Shown in pieces: positions 6,292-13,590 of a stretch of DNA of 19,108 bases. Source of the stretch: an uncultured Eubacteriales bacterium (lineage in GTDB: Bacteria; Bacillota; Clostridia; Oscillospirales; Acutalibacteraceae); the NCBI GenBank assembly GCA_934445015.1, contig CAKSDJ010000029.1, forward strand, positions 1 to 19,108, read 5' to 3'. The notes beneath the pieces were generated by a model. That model saw only the letters and a list, made by a program, of their open reading frames with translations, searched no databases and had not been told where the DNA came from. The first letter of the stretch is position 1. Every line of letters begins with the position of its first letter. Both the position numbers and the translations under genes were made by a program.

Positions 6292-8817
6292 TTAGTCGGT
6301 TACCGTAATAACCATATTGTCGGTTATATCCGATGTGGGTATAAATACTCTAGGTGTGTTCATAAGCGAGTCAAAGGTTCCGCTTACAGGTTTGCCGTTT
6401 ATTTCAAATGTGCGGTTACCTGTGTTTTTGTTTATGTATTTAAGCGTAACGGGATGTCCTTTAACGTTTACGTTTATTGAAGCGTCTGTTGTGGGCATTA
6501 CAGCGGCGGTTTGTATAACAAGGCCGTCAAGATTCGGGCATATACCGAATCCGTATTTAACAATATTTTTGATAAATACCGTGCCGCTGCCGGTGTACCA
6601 GTCAAAGAACGACTGACCGTCTATACACCAATCCTCGTTTCTGAAATATGAGTTCGGCATTACAAACGGTGATTTTGTGCAGTTTTTGTGCGACAAAACG
6701 GTGCCGAGCTCAAACTGGCGCCACGCCTCTTTGCTTTCGCCCATAATAAACAGCGCCGCTACGGCAAACATAGTCGCGTGAACATAGGTTCCGGCGTTTT
6801 CATAAGTGCCGGGAGTTATGTTGGCAATACGGCCTACATATTTGAACATATCAAGCGGAAACGCTTTGTCAAACGTCATAATTCCGTATTTTGAATCAAG
6901 ACACTTAAATGAGTTCATAATGCTTTGCTTCATTGAGGGGTCGTTTCTTATCATATCCGAAATTGCCCAGAAAGAGTTAGCCGTGCAGCTTACGCGCGCA
7001 TTGCCGTCGGGGTCGTGCCAGGAACCGATTTTGTACGATAAATTGTCACCCCAGCCGTGTATAACCCTGCGCTCACCGCCGCTGTTTGTGTCAACGGCGT
7101 ATTCTGAAAGACCGCTTTTAAGCCCGTCGGATATTTTTTTATACTCATTTATCTTTTCGGTGTACTTGCCGGTATGCTCTAATATTTCACACATCTCACG
7201 GCAGTTTTGATAAAGCTGAAGCGATGCCATAACACTGCAGCCAGTACCGTATTCGCGTGATTTATCGGTGGTTTTTCCGAGTCCGTCAAGCGCGTCGTTC
7301 CAGTCGCCGAAAAGCGAGTGCAGGCAGCCGGTTTTTTCATCAACGTTGCTGCACAAAAAGTCGGCGATTTTAACAATATGGTCAAGCACAGTGTCAACGG
7401 TTTTGCTTTTTGCAATAACCGCGGTATTGTTTTCGTTTGCTGCAAAGTATCCGCATTTTTCATCAAGAACAGACCAATCATCTGTAAAAGACAGGTATGT
7501 GTATAGTGTGGAGATTATCCAAACGCCCTGATCGATAAATTTGCGAAGGTCAAACGGCGGAATACCGTTCGGGTCATCCGATACGGAATACTGACGCGGC
7601 GGTCTGCCCTCTTCAAGTATGTAGTTAAGCGCCGTTACAAACTGGCGGCGGCTTTCGGCAGGTTGCCAGATAAGCGACGATTCGAGCTGCTGCATAACGT
7701 CGCGCACACCCATAAACGCGCCTGCATAGTTTTTGCCCAGCGCGCAAAGTGATACCTGCTTTTGAATATTACGGACAAATTTGTTTAAAACTTTTGGATT
7801 GAGTTTGCCGTTGTAGTCGGCAAAATTTGTTTTCATATTATCAAATTTTGCGTACTCGGCGTCATTGTCAGCCTGGAGTTCGGCGTCAATCTTTTCAAAT
7901 TCGGGTTTAACGGTGTAAAAAGATTCAAGTTCTTTGAGCGAGTGTCTGTAGACCATTTCATACTCGCGGCGAACGCTTTCGCCTGATTCAAGGGTATAAT
8001 GCGCGCAATCGGCACAAACGGGTGTTCCGATAGAGTTTGCCGCTTTATACTGATGCTTGAATTCACCGTTTTTAAGGCAGTCGGCATTGTTCATAAGTCT
8101 GCCTGATTTTCCTAAAACATCATTTTTGTTTGTTGTAATATATTCTTTATCGGGCTGTTTGCCTAAAGCGTCACGTGATACGACCATGCAGTCCTCATAA
8201 GATCTCAACATAAAGTTGCCGTTATCCAGAACCTTTGAAAAACGGTTCATTACGTCATAATTGCCGCCCGTATTTCTGTAAAAAAGCCATGCGTCAAAAT
8301 TTGAAAGCATATAAAAACTTTGCTGGCTTTCACTTTTGTTTATTGCAGTGTATGCAAAGTGTATGTGCTTGTCGCGGCTTACGTGAACCCTTACAGCAAA
8401 AGTAACGTCTTTTGTGTCGGTTATGTAGTAAGCATATCTGAAAGAATAAACCACATATCTTTTTACCGTGTCCGGTTCAAAAAGCTGGCGGTCGCAATCA
8501 AGTACCGAAACGGGGAAAAAACCGCCGTTTTCGTTTTTTATGCCGCCTATAAATGATATATTGGCGTCTTCCGAAAAAACAAGTTCTTTAAAAATTGTAA
8601 AGGTCGATTCGTATGCGTCGATGTGACCGTTGCTTCTTGCCCACAGAACAAGACCGTCGGCATCGTACGGAAAGCGCGATACGCCTGTTTCGCGTTCGCA
8701 ACAAAGAATATCTCTTTCATTTAAATAAAAAGTGTTTTGCGGTAACGAGTTATCGTCTGTAGCCTTAAAACTGTTTATTTGTTCAAGCAGATTTTTGAGT
8801 TGGCTTTCAAGATTCAT
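6292..8817 (-). CDS. Glycoside hydrolase family 94 phosphorylase (cellobiose/chitobiose phosphorylase-like)
   Basis: An 841-residue protein. GH94 enzymes cleave a beta-linked disaccharide or oligosaccharide with phosphate to give a sugar 1-phosphate. The N-terminal beta-sandwich spans roughly residues 25-300. The (alpha/alpha)6 barrel follows, with MGVRDVMQQ (~369-377), the catalytic-acid motif GDWNDALDGLG (504-514), the phosphate-site block YENAGTYVHA (672-681) and TGSGT (742-746). The substrate cannot be read from the sequence. There is no signal peptide, so it is cytoplasmic. ATG at 8815-8817 is preferred over an in-frame GTG at 8823 because AAAGG lies about 10 bp upstream. It is transcribed divergently from a DUF4838 gene, and no sugar transporter lies in the window. 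No terminator is seen after it. Confidence 0.88.
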   Translation of the reverse strand: MNLESQLKNLLEQINSFKATDDNSLPQNTFYLNERDILCCERETGVSRFPYDADGLVLWARSNGHIDAYESTFTIFKELVFSEDANISFIGGIKNENGGFFPVSVLDCDRQLFEPDTVKRYVVYSFRYAYYITDTKDVTFAVRVHVSRDKHIHFAYTAINKSESQQSFYMLSNFDAWLFYRNTGGNYDVMNRFSKVLDNGNFMLRSYEDCMVVSRDALGKQPDKEYITTNKNDVLGKSGRLMNNADCLKNGEFKHQYKAANSIGTPVCADCAHYTLESGESVRREYEMVYRHSLKELESFYTVKPEFEKIDAELQADNDAEYAKFDNMKTNFADYNGKLNPKVLNKFVRNIQKQVSLCALGKNYAGAFMGVRDVMQQLESSLIWQPAESRRQFVTALNYILEEGRPPRQYSVSDDPNGIPPFDLRKFIDQGVWIISTLYTYLSFTDDWSVLDEKCGYFAANENNTAVIAKSKTVDTVLDHIVKIADFLCSNVDEKTGCLHSLFGDWNDALDGLGKTTDKSREYGTGCSVMASLQLYQNCREMCEILEHTGKYTEKINEYKKISDGLKSGLSEYAVDTNSGGERRVIHGWGDNLSYKIGSWHDPDGNARVSCTANSFWAISDMIRNDPSMKQSIMNSFKCLDSKYGIMTFDKAFPLDMFKYVGRIANITPGTYENAGTYVHATMFAVAALFIMGESKEAWRQFELGTVLSHKNCTKSPFVMPNSYFRNEDWCIDGQSFFDWYTGSGTVFIKNIVKYGFGICPNLDGLVIQTAAVMPTTDASINVNVKGHPVTLKYINKNTGNRTFEINGKPVSGTFDSLMNTPRVFIPTSDITDNMVITVTD

Positions 8818-8844
8818 AAACACACTGCCTTTCGGTTGAATATA

Positions 8845-8904
8845 TTTACAAACACTTTAACACATAAAATCATAAATTTCAAGAGAATTTACGGTTTACA
8901 AACA
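8845..8904 (+). repeat. Two copies of TTTACAAACA in the divergent promoter region
   Basis: The same decamer occurs at 8845-8854 and 8895-8904, exactly 50 bp apart, close to five helical turns. The right copy overlaps the -35 of the DUF4838 promoter; the left copy lies at the start of the GH94 transcript. The placement fits operator half-sites for a shared regulator, but in an AT-rich spacer chance is possible. Confidence 0.4.
8857..8882 (-). promoter_or_regulatory. Likely promoter of the GH94 gene
   Basis: On the minus strand, TTGAAA (about 8877-8882) is followed after 17 bp by TAAAGT as a partial -10. The match is moderate. A copy of TTTACAAACA (plus strand 8845-8854) lies at the presumed start of transcription. 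Confidence 0.5.
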
Positions 8905-8923
8905 TATTTTTTTATAGTATAAT
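8895..8923 (+). promoter_or_regulatory. Promoter of the DUF4838 gene
   Basis: -35 TTTACA (8895-8900) and -10 TATAAT (8918-8923) are separated by 17 bp. An AAAGGG ribosome site follows at 8948-8953. Confidence 0.78.
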
Positions 8924-8962
8924 TCACTGTAAGAAATTTACATACCGAAAGGGTTGATCTAT

Positions 8963-10720
8963 GTGGTTTTGACAAAAGACAGAACAGCGTTTTTTAACAT
9001 ATTTGTAAACGAGTCGGATTTTGAAAACTCCGATTCTCCGGTGTGGTTCGCCGCGACGCAATTCAGGTATTATATTTCAAGGGTCACGGTTGCTCCGTTT
9101 GAAATCTGCGTCAGCGACAAAAATAAAACCGAAGGTATATATATAGAGTTTGACAAAACTTCGGGTGATGATGAATTTTCGGTTACGGCTAAAGGCAATA
9201 AACTTTGCATAAAAGGCGGAAAACGCGGTGTGATTTACGGCGTATTTGACTTTTTTGAAAGCATAGGTTGCAGATTTTTTACCCCTGAGTGTGAAAAAAT
9301 ACCCACAATATTAAATCTTGAAATACCGGATATAAATAAAACCGAAAAACCTGTTTTTGAATACCGCGAGACAGATTACGCCAATACAACGGGCAAAACG
9401 CCTAAATATGCCGCCGCGTGCAGAGTTAACGGTTCTTCAAACAGTTTGCCCGAAAACTTGGGCGGAAACATTAAATACGCCCTTTTTGCCCATAGTTTTG
9501 CCGTACTTGTACCGCCGGACGAGTATTTTGAAAAACATCCCGAATATTACGGACTTTTGAACGGCAAAAGAACCGCGGGCGACAACGTTGAATGGCAGCT
9601 TTGCCTCAGCAACCCCGATATTGTAGATATAGCGGCAGACAAAATAAGAGAGATTTTAAAGGCAAATCCCGATAAAAAATTAGTTTCAATCTCGCAGAAC
9701 GATAATCTGAATCGCTGTCAGTGCGAAAAATGCCGCAAAACAGACGAGGAGGAGGGTTCGCCCGTAGGCGCAATTATAAGATTTGTCAATAAGATAGCCG
9801 AAAAGTTAGAACCCGAATTCCCCGATGTTTTATTTGATCTGTTGGCATACAGTTATTCACGCCCCGCATCTCATCTTACAAAGGTAAGACATAATGTTTG
9901 CGTGCGCCTGTGTGCAAGCCGTACCTGCTTTGCACACCCTTATGAAAAATGTACCGACCGTTCGCACGCCACCGAGCGTTCCGATGGCAAATCAACAATA
10001 TTTATTGAAGACCTGATTGAGTGGAGCAAAATCTGCGAAAGGCTCTATGTTTGGGATTACACATCAAACTTTCCGCTTTATTTAATGCCTTTTCCGAATT
10101 GGAGGGTATTAAAACCGAACCTGCAAACGCTTGCAAAAAATAATGTCAAAGGCGTTTTTGAGGAGGCAAACCGTGCCGAAAACGGCGGAACCGATTTTAA
10201 TGAACTGCGCAACTATTTGCTTTGTAAACTTATGTGGAACCCCGATTGCGATGCAGATACCCACCGCAAAGAGTTTATGGAGTATTATTACGGTGCGGCT
10301 GCTCCGTTTTTGAACGAGTATCTTGATATGCAAAGCGATTTTGTTGAAAAAGAGGATTACCATCTTTACATACAGGATATTCAGCGACCGGGTTATCTAA
10401 GCAATGAAATGCTTGAAAAATATAACGCTTTGTTTGATAAAGCCGAAGCGGCAGTTGCAAAAGACGGAATAAAACTCGCCCGCGTTGCAAAGGCGCGCCT
10501 TTCGGTTCGTTTTGCCGACGTGTATTGGAATGAGATAATCGATAAAGGCTTCGACGCCGAGAAAATCAATGATTTTTTCACCGACTTGCGCGCGCATAAT
10601 ATTTCACGGCTTGACGAGTGGTGCAACATTGAGGGCACTTATTACGGTTGGGTCAAGGGGTGGAACCGCGGTGTATACGTCCATTCACCGTTTCGCTGGC
10701 AGCCTGAAAGCCTGCTGTAA
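8963..10720 (+). CDS. DUF4838 glycosidase-like protein
   Basis: About 585 residues. An N-terminal alpha/beta domain like that of GH20/GH67 enzymes covers about 1-125 (KGGKRGVIYGVFDFFESIGCRFF is typical of it). A TIM-barrel-like DUF4838 region follows, with SISQND (243-248) and the Cys pair CQCEKC (252-257), a DUF4838 hallmark. No signal peptide is seen, so it is probably cytoplasmic. Biochemistry is unknown to me; a carbohydrate-active role is inferred from fold resemblance and the GH94 neighbour. The start is uncertain. GTG at 8963 and TTG at 8954 or 8969 are in frame; GTG sits 9 bp after AAAGGG. The well-placed ATG at 8961 is out of frame and hits TGA after three codons. Confidence 0.8.
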   Translation: MVLTKDRTAFFNIFVNESDFENSDSPVWFAATQFRYYISRVTVAPFEICVSDKNKTEGIYIEFDKTSGDDEFSVTAKGNKLCIKGGKRGVIYGVFDFFESIGCRFFTPECEKIPTILNLEIPDINKTEKPVFEYRETDYANTTGKTPKYAAACRVNGSSNSLPENLGGNIKYALFAHSFAVLVPPDEYFEKHPEYYGLLNGKRTAGDNVEWQLCLSNPDIVDIAADKIREILKANPDKKLVSISQNDNLNRCQCEKCRKTDEEEGSPVGAIIRFVNKIAEKLEPEFPDVLFDLLAYSYSRPASHLTKVRHNVCVRLCASRTCFAHPYEKCTDRSHATERSDGKSTIFIEDLIEWSKICERLYVWDYTSNFPLYLMPFPNWRVLKPNLQTLAKNNVKGVFEEANRAENGGTDFNELRNYLLCKLMWNPDCDADTHRKEFMEYYYGAAAPFLNEYLDMQSDFVEKEDYHLYIQDIQRPGYLSNEMLEKYNALFDKAEAAVAKDGIKLARVAKARLSVRFADVYWNEIIDKGFDAEKINDFFTDLRAHNISRLDEWCNIEGTYYGWVKGWNRGVYVHSPFRWQPESLL

Positions 10721-10727
10721 AAACTTC

Positions 10728-10756
10728 TTGACTTAAACACAATGTCTTGGTATAAT
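10728..10756 (+). promoter_or_regulatory. Promoter of the leader unit upstream of the CorC-family gene
   Basis: TTGACT (10728-10733), a 17-bp spacer, and a perfect TATAAT (10751-10756), starting 7 bp after the DUF4838 stop codon. A second TATAAT occurs at 10766-10771. A 14-bp palindrome overlaps the end of the -10. Confidence 0.85.
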
Positions 10757-10768
10757 ACACTTGTGTAT
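10755..10768. promoter_or_regulatory. Perfect palindrome overlapping the -10, candidate operator
   Basis: ATACAC-TT-GTGTAT is a perfect inverted repeat covering the end of the -10 box and the probable transcription start. This is a classic repressor position. It could equally form a small hairpin at the 5' end of the transcript. No regulator gene is adjacent. Confidence 0.45.
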
Positions 10769-10804
10769 AATGATTAAATTTTGCAACTAAATTTCGGAGG
10801 AGTA

Positions 10805-10870
10805 TTGTCTTTATGGACAGCAGCGACAGTAGCGACGATAATTGCGACTCTTGCTTTTATATCAATATAA
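10805..10870 (+). CDS. Candidate 21-residue hydrophobic peptide
   Basis: A tiny frame from TTG at 10805 to TAA at 10868, preceded by GGAGGAG (10796-10802; spacing short, 4 nt from GGAGG). The peptide core LWTAATVATIIATLAF is uncharged and could span a membrane. It lies between a consensus promoter and a strong terminator in a transcript of about 150 nt, like small hydrophobic type I toxins or leader peptides. A second overlapping frame starts at ATG 10813 and encodes a 26-residue Ser/Asp-rich peptide ending in the terminator loop. At most one is likely to be real, and translation is unproven. The region may instead be a non-coding leader. Confidence 0.3.
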   Translation: MSLWTAATVATIIATLAFISI

Positions 10871-10893
10871 ACCGGCGTACCTGTACTCTTTAA
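10813..10893 (+). CDS. Alternative 26-residue leader ORF ending in the terminator loop
   Basis: ATG at 10813 opens MDSSDSSDDNCDSCFY and ends at TAA 10891-10893, inside the loop of the terminator hairpin. Ribosome position on such a frame could control hairpin folding, as in attenuators. The GGAGG at 10796 is 12 nt away, longer than ideal. The frame competes with the hydrophobic frame from TTG 10805, and the GCGAC repeats in this stretch shape both peptides. Confidence 0.25.
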   Translation: MDSSDSSDDNCDSCFYININRRTCTL

Positions 10894-10913
10894 GAGAACG
10901 GGTATGCCTTTTT
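10874..10913 (+). terminator. Strong intrinsic terminator closing the leader unit
   Basis: GGCGTACCTGT (10874-10884) pairs with ACGGGTATGCC (10898-10908) over 11 positions including two G-U pairs. After one A-A mismatch, CTCT/AGAG extends the stem, and TTTTT (10909-10913) follows. It lies upstream of the CorC-family gene, so that gene is either controlled by read-through at this site or has a separate promoter that I cannot see clearly. Confidence 0.88.
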
Positions 10914-10969
10914 GCGTTCAAATTCAATGAAACAATAAATTATTTTAACTTGAGGTGTTATTAAACAAA

Positions 10970-12217
10970 ATGACAAGGTACATCATCATAATGGTTATAT
11001 GCCTGTTGTGTTCGGCATATTTTTCCGCAACAGAAACGGCTTTTTCGTGTGCAAACAAAACACGGCTCCGCGCTCTTGCCGAAAAGGGCAACAAAAAGGC
11101 GGAACTTGCGGTAAATCTTGCCGATAAATATGATAATCTTATTTCTACAATACTTATAGGCAACAATATTGTAAATACGCTTTTGGCGTCGGTGGCAACA
11201 TTGCTTTTTGTAGAAAAATTAAAACTTGCAAGCGGTGCGGCTGTTTCTACGGCGGTTGCAACCGTGGCGGTTCTGATCTTCGGTGAAATCACACCCAAAA
11301 GCATTGCCAACGATTTCCCCGAAAGATTTGCAATGTTTTCGGCACCGTTTATAAAGGTATTAATATTTTTATTTATGCCGCTTAACTTTTTGTTTTCTGC
11401 GTGGAAAAAATTAGTAGGCAGATTGTTTAAATCCGAGGAATCCGATAACCTCGCGCAGGAAGAACTGCTTATGATGGTTGAAGAAGCCGAACAGGACGGC
11501 GATATCGATACCGATGAGTGTGACCTGCTTCGCAATGCAATTGAATTTTCAGAGTTAAAGGCAGAAGACATTTTAACACACCGCGTCGACATTGAGGCGT
11601 TGCCTGTTGATTCGGCTAAAAAAGAGATTGCCCAAAAATTTGCCGAAACGCGTTTTTCACGCATACCTATATATGAGGACAATATTGACAATATAATAGG
11701 TGTAATACATCAAAAAGATTTTTACGTAGGCAGCGGCATTACAACCGCGAATATAAAAGATATTATTTCGCCGGTGCTTTTTGTGCATCAGTCCGAAAAC
11801 GTAGACGACCTGCTTAAAAAACTCCAAAGGGAAAAATCGCATATGGCGGTAGTTGTTGATGAATATGGCGGCACGCTCGGTATTGTCACTATGGAGGATA
11901 TTCTTGAAGAACTTGTAGGCGAAATTTGGGACGAACACGATGAAGTAGTCGAGGAGTTCAAAGAACTGGACGAAAACACATTTATAATCGACTGCAATAT
12001 GAATTTGGATGATTTTTGCGAAGAATTCGACATTAAAACCGAGTCGGACAGCGTGTCGGTAGGCGGCTGGGTCGCAGAGCAGTTAGGTAATATACCCAAC
12101 GTTAACGACAGTTTCACCTATGAAAATCTTAATATAACAGTTACCGAAACCGATTCGCACCGTGCGTCTATGATTAAAATAGAAAAAACAAACGCTCCCT
12201 CGGAGGAGGAAAAATAA
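10970..12217 (+). CDS. HlyC/CorC family CNNM-CBS membrane transporter
   Basis: A 415-residue protein. An N-terminal CNNM (DUF21) membrane domain spans about residues 1-150, with SAYFSATETAFSCANKTRLR and the signature FGEITPKSIA (104-113). A CBS pair covers about 200-315 (HMAVVVDEYGGTLGIVTMED at 291-310), and a CorC_HlyC domain about 328-406 (SVSVGGWVAEQLG). Members of this family are linked to magnesium or cobalt export and resistance; the older haemolysin name is not informative. ATG at 10970 follows GAGGTG at a slightly long distance. It ends one base before the AI-2E-family gene. The terminated leader upstream suggests regulated read-through. Confidence 0.92.
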   Translation: MTRYIIIMVICLLCSAYFSATETAFSCANKTRLRALAEKGNKKAELAVNLADKYDNLISTILIGNNIVNTLLASVATLLFVEKLKLASGAAVSTAVATVAVLIFGEITPKSIANDFPERFAMFSAPFIKVLIFLFMPLNFLFSAWKKLVGRLFKSEESDNLAQEELLMMVEEAEQDGDIDTDECDLLRNAIEFSELKAEDILTHRVDIEALPVDSAKKEIAQKFAETRFSRIPIYEDNIDNIIGVIHQKDFYVGSGITTANIKDIISPVLFVHQSENVDDLLKKLQREKSHMAVVVDEYGGTLGIVTMEDILEELVGEIWDEHDEVVEEFKELDENTFIIDCNMNLDDFCEEFDIKTESDSVSVGGWVAEQLGNIPNVNDSFTYENLNITVTETDSHRASMIKIEKTNAPSEEEK

Positions 12218-12218
12218 A

Positions 12219-13481
12219 ATGAAAAATAAAAAGCCTACCGAAACAGAGCAGGACAAGATCCAACTTTCATTGCCGCTTAATAAAAAGTTGCTGAAATATG
12301 TTTTTGCAATAACGTTTATTGTAGCAATGTTTTATGTTTTGGTTACACAGCCGCAAAAGATAACGTCATTTTTTTCTTCGCTGATATCCTTGCTTTCACC
12401 TTTTATATGGGGATTTTGTCTGGCTTATGTTGTCAATCTGCTTTTAAGACCTCTTGAGCGCGGCTGGAACTTTATCTGGCACAAACTCAAGAAAAAAAAT
12501 ATTGTAAATAAAATAAGACGTCCCATTTGCATAGCGCTAAGTTTTATCATAGTCTTGGGCGCGCTGTTTGCAATAGTGTTTATGATCATACCTACCCTTG
12601 AGGAAACTGTTGTCGGCTTTGTGGGCAAATTACCTCAGTATGTTAAAACATTAGGCCTGTGGTATGAAAAAACAGTCGAATTTTTTGCAAAATATAATTT
12701 TGAATTGCCTGAGATAAATCTTGACGTTGACAAAATAGGCGAAATTATAAATAACGTCATAACAAACTACGGAAACAGTATGCTTGATACAACGGTTACC
12801 GTAACAACATCAATTGTTTCCGCTATTGTCAACGTTGTTTTAGGTGTGGTATTTGCAATTTATCTTCTTGCCCAAAAAGAAAACCTGATAAGGCAAACAA
12901 ACAAGGTTGTGCATACAATATTCAAATCCGAAGTCGCCGACAGGCTCGAACGTCTGGCAAAACTTGTACACAGCGTTTTCACAAAGTTTGTAACAGGTCA
13001 GTTGACCGAAGCGGTTATTATTGCTGTTCTTTGCTTTATAGGTATGCTTATTTTCCGTATGCCCTACGCAGGAATGGTTTCGGTCCTGATAGGATTTACA
13101 GCCCTTATACCTATGTTCGGTGCATTTATAGGCACGGCGATAGGCGCATTTTTGATACTGTTTGAAAGCCCCGTTAAGGCAATATGGTTTGTTGTGTTCA
13201 TAATTATACTCCAACAGCTTGAAAACAACCTTATTTATCCTAAAGTTGTGGGTAAATCGGTGGGCCTGCCCGGTATTTGGGTGCTTTGCGCGGTTACAAT
13301 AGGCGGCAGTGCTTTCGGAATTTTGGGTATGCTGTTCAGCGTGCCGATATGTTCCGTAATGTATGTTTTGTTTAAAAACTACATAAACAGAAAAAACGGA
13401 ACGGTCAATTCCGATACCGCAGCCGGTGATGTTGCAGTTAACGAGTCGGTCGATTCGGATATTGAATCCGAAAACGATTAA
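12219..13481 (+). CDS. AI-2E family transporter (PerM/TqsA/YdiK superfamily) permease
   Basis: A 420-residue polytopic inner-membrane protein of the AI-2E_transport family (usual length 340-420). Hydrophobic segments appear near residues 24-41, 48-72, 107-128, 195-215, 263-310 and 322-385. The conserved block GLPGIWVLCAVTIGGSAFG lies near 348-366. The family includes AI-2 exporters and Na+/H+ antiporter-like members; the substrate here is unknown. A polar acidic C-terminal tail follows. ATG at 12219 is preceded by GGAGGAGG within the end of the CorC-family gene, so the two are one translationally coupled operon. Confidence 0.92.
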   Translation: MKNKKPTETEQDKIQLSLPLNKKLLKYVFAITFIVAMFYVLVTQPQKITSFFSSLISLLSPFIWGFCLAYVVNLLLRPLERGWNFIWHKLKKKNIVNKIRRPICIALSFIIVLGALFAIVFMIIPTLEETVVGFVGKLPQYVKTLGLWYEKTVEFFAKYNFELPEINLDVDKIGEIINNVITNYGNSMLDTTVTVTTSIVSAIVNVVLGVVFAIYLLAQKENLIRQTNKVVHTIFKSEVADRLERLAKLVHSVFTKFVTGQLTEAVIIAVLCFIGMLIFRMPYAGMVSVLIGFTALIPMFGAFIGTAIGAFLILFESPVKAIWFVVFIIILQQLENNLIYPKVVGKSVGLPGIWVLCAVTIGGSAFGILGMLFSVPICSVMYVLFKNYINRKNGTVNSDTAAGDVAVNESVDSDIESEND

Positions 13482-13556
13482 CAAAATTAAATTTATACGC
13501 ATAAAAAATGCGGCGTAAACACCGCAAGAGTTAAATATCTGTTTTGCTCTGATAGT

Positions 13557-13587
13557 AAAAACCTCTGCTTAAAAGGCAGAGGTTTTA
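13557..13587. terminator. Bidirectional terminator between convergent operons
   Basis: AAAACCTCTGC (13558-13568) and GCAGAGGTTTT (13576-13586) form a perfect 11-bp stem with a 7-nt loop. U-runs occur in both directions. It closes the CorC/AI-2E operon from the left and the comM-like gene from the right. A weaker GC hairpin (TGCGG/CCGCA, about 13508-13525) precedes it on the plus strand. Confidence 0.88.
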
Positions 13588-13590
13588 ATT

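Noticed and set aside
10728..10913. Manganese (yybP-ykoY) or M-box riboswitch upstream of the CorC-family gene
   Set aside because: The conserved loops of those classes are not visible in this short leader, though the position made them worth considering.
10805..10913. Type I toxin with a cis-antisense antitoxin
   Set aside because: Not accepted as a call: no convincing minus-strand promoter with proper spacing was found, and the peptide lacks the basic tail common in such toxins. Kept only as one option in the findings.
10945..11691. 248-codon minus-strand frame opposite the CorC-family gene
   Set aside because: A low-complexity Ser-rich translation antisense to a convincing transporter, without a ribosome site.
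12840..13502. 220-codon minus-strand frame opposite the AI-2E-family gene
   Set aside because: The Tyr/Asn/His-rich translation is typical of the antisense of a membrane protein; no supporting start signals.
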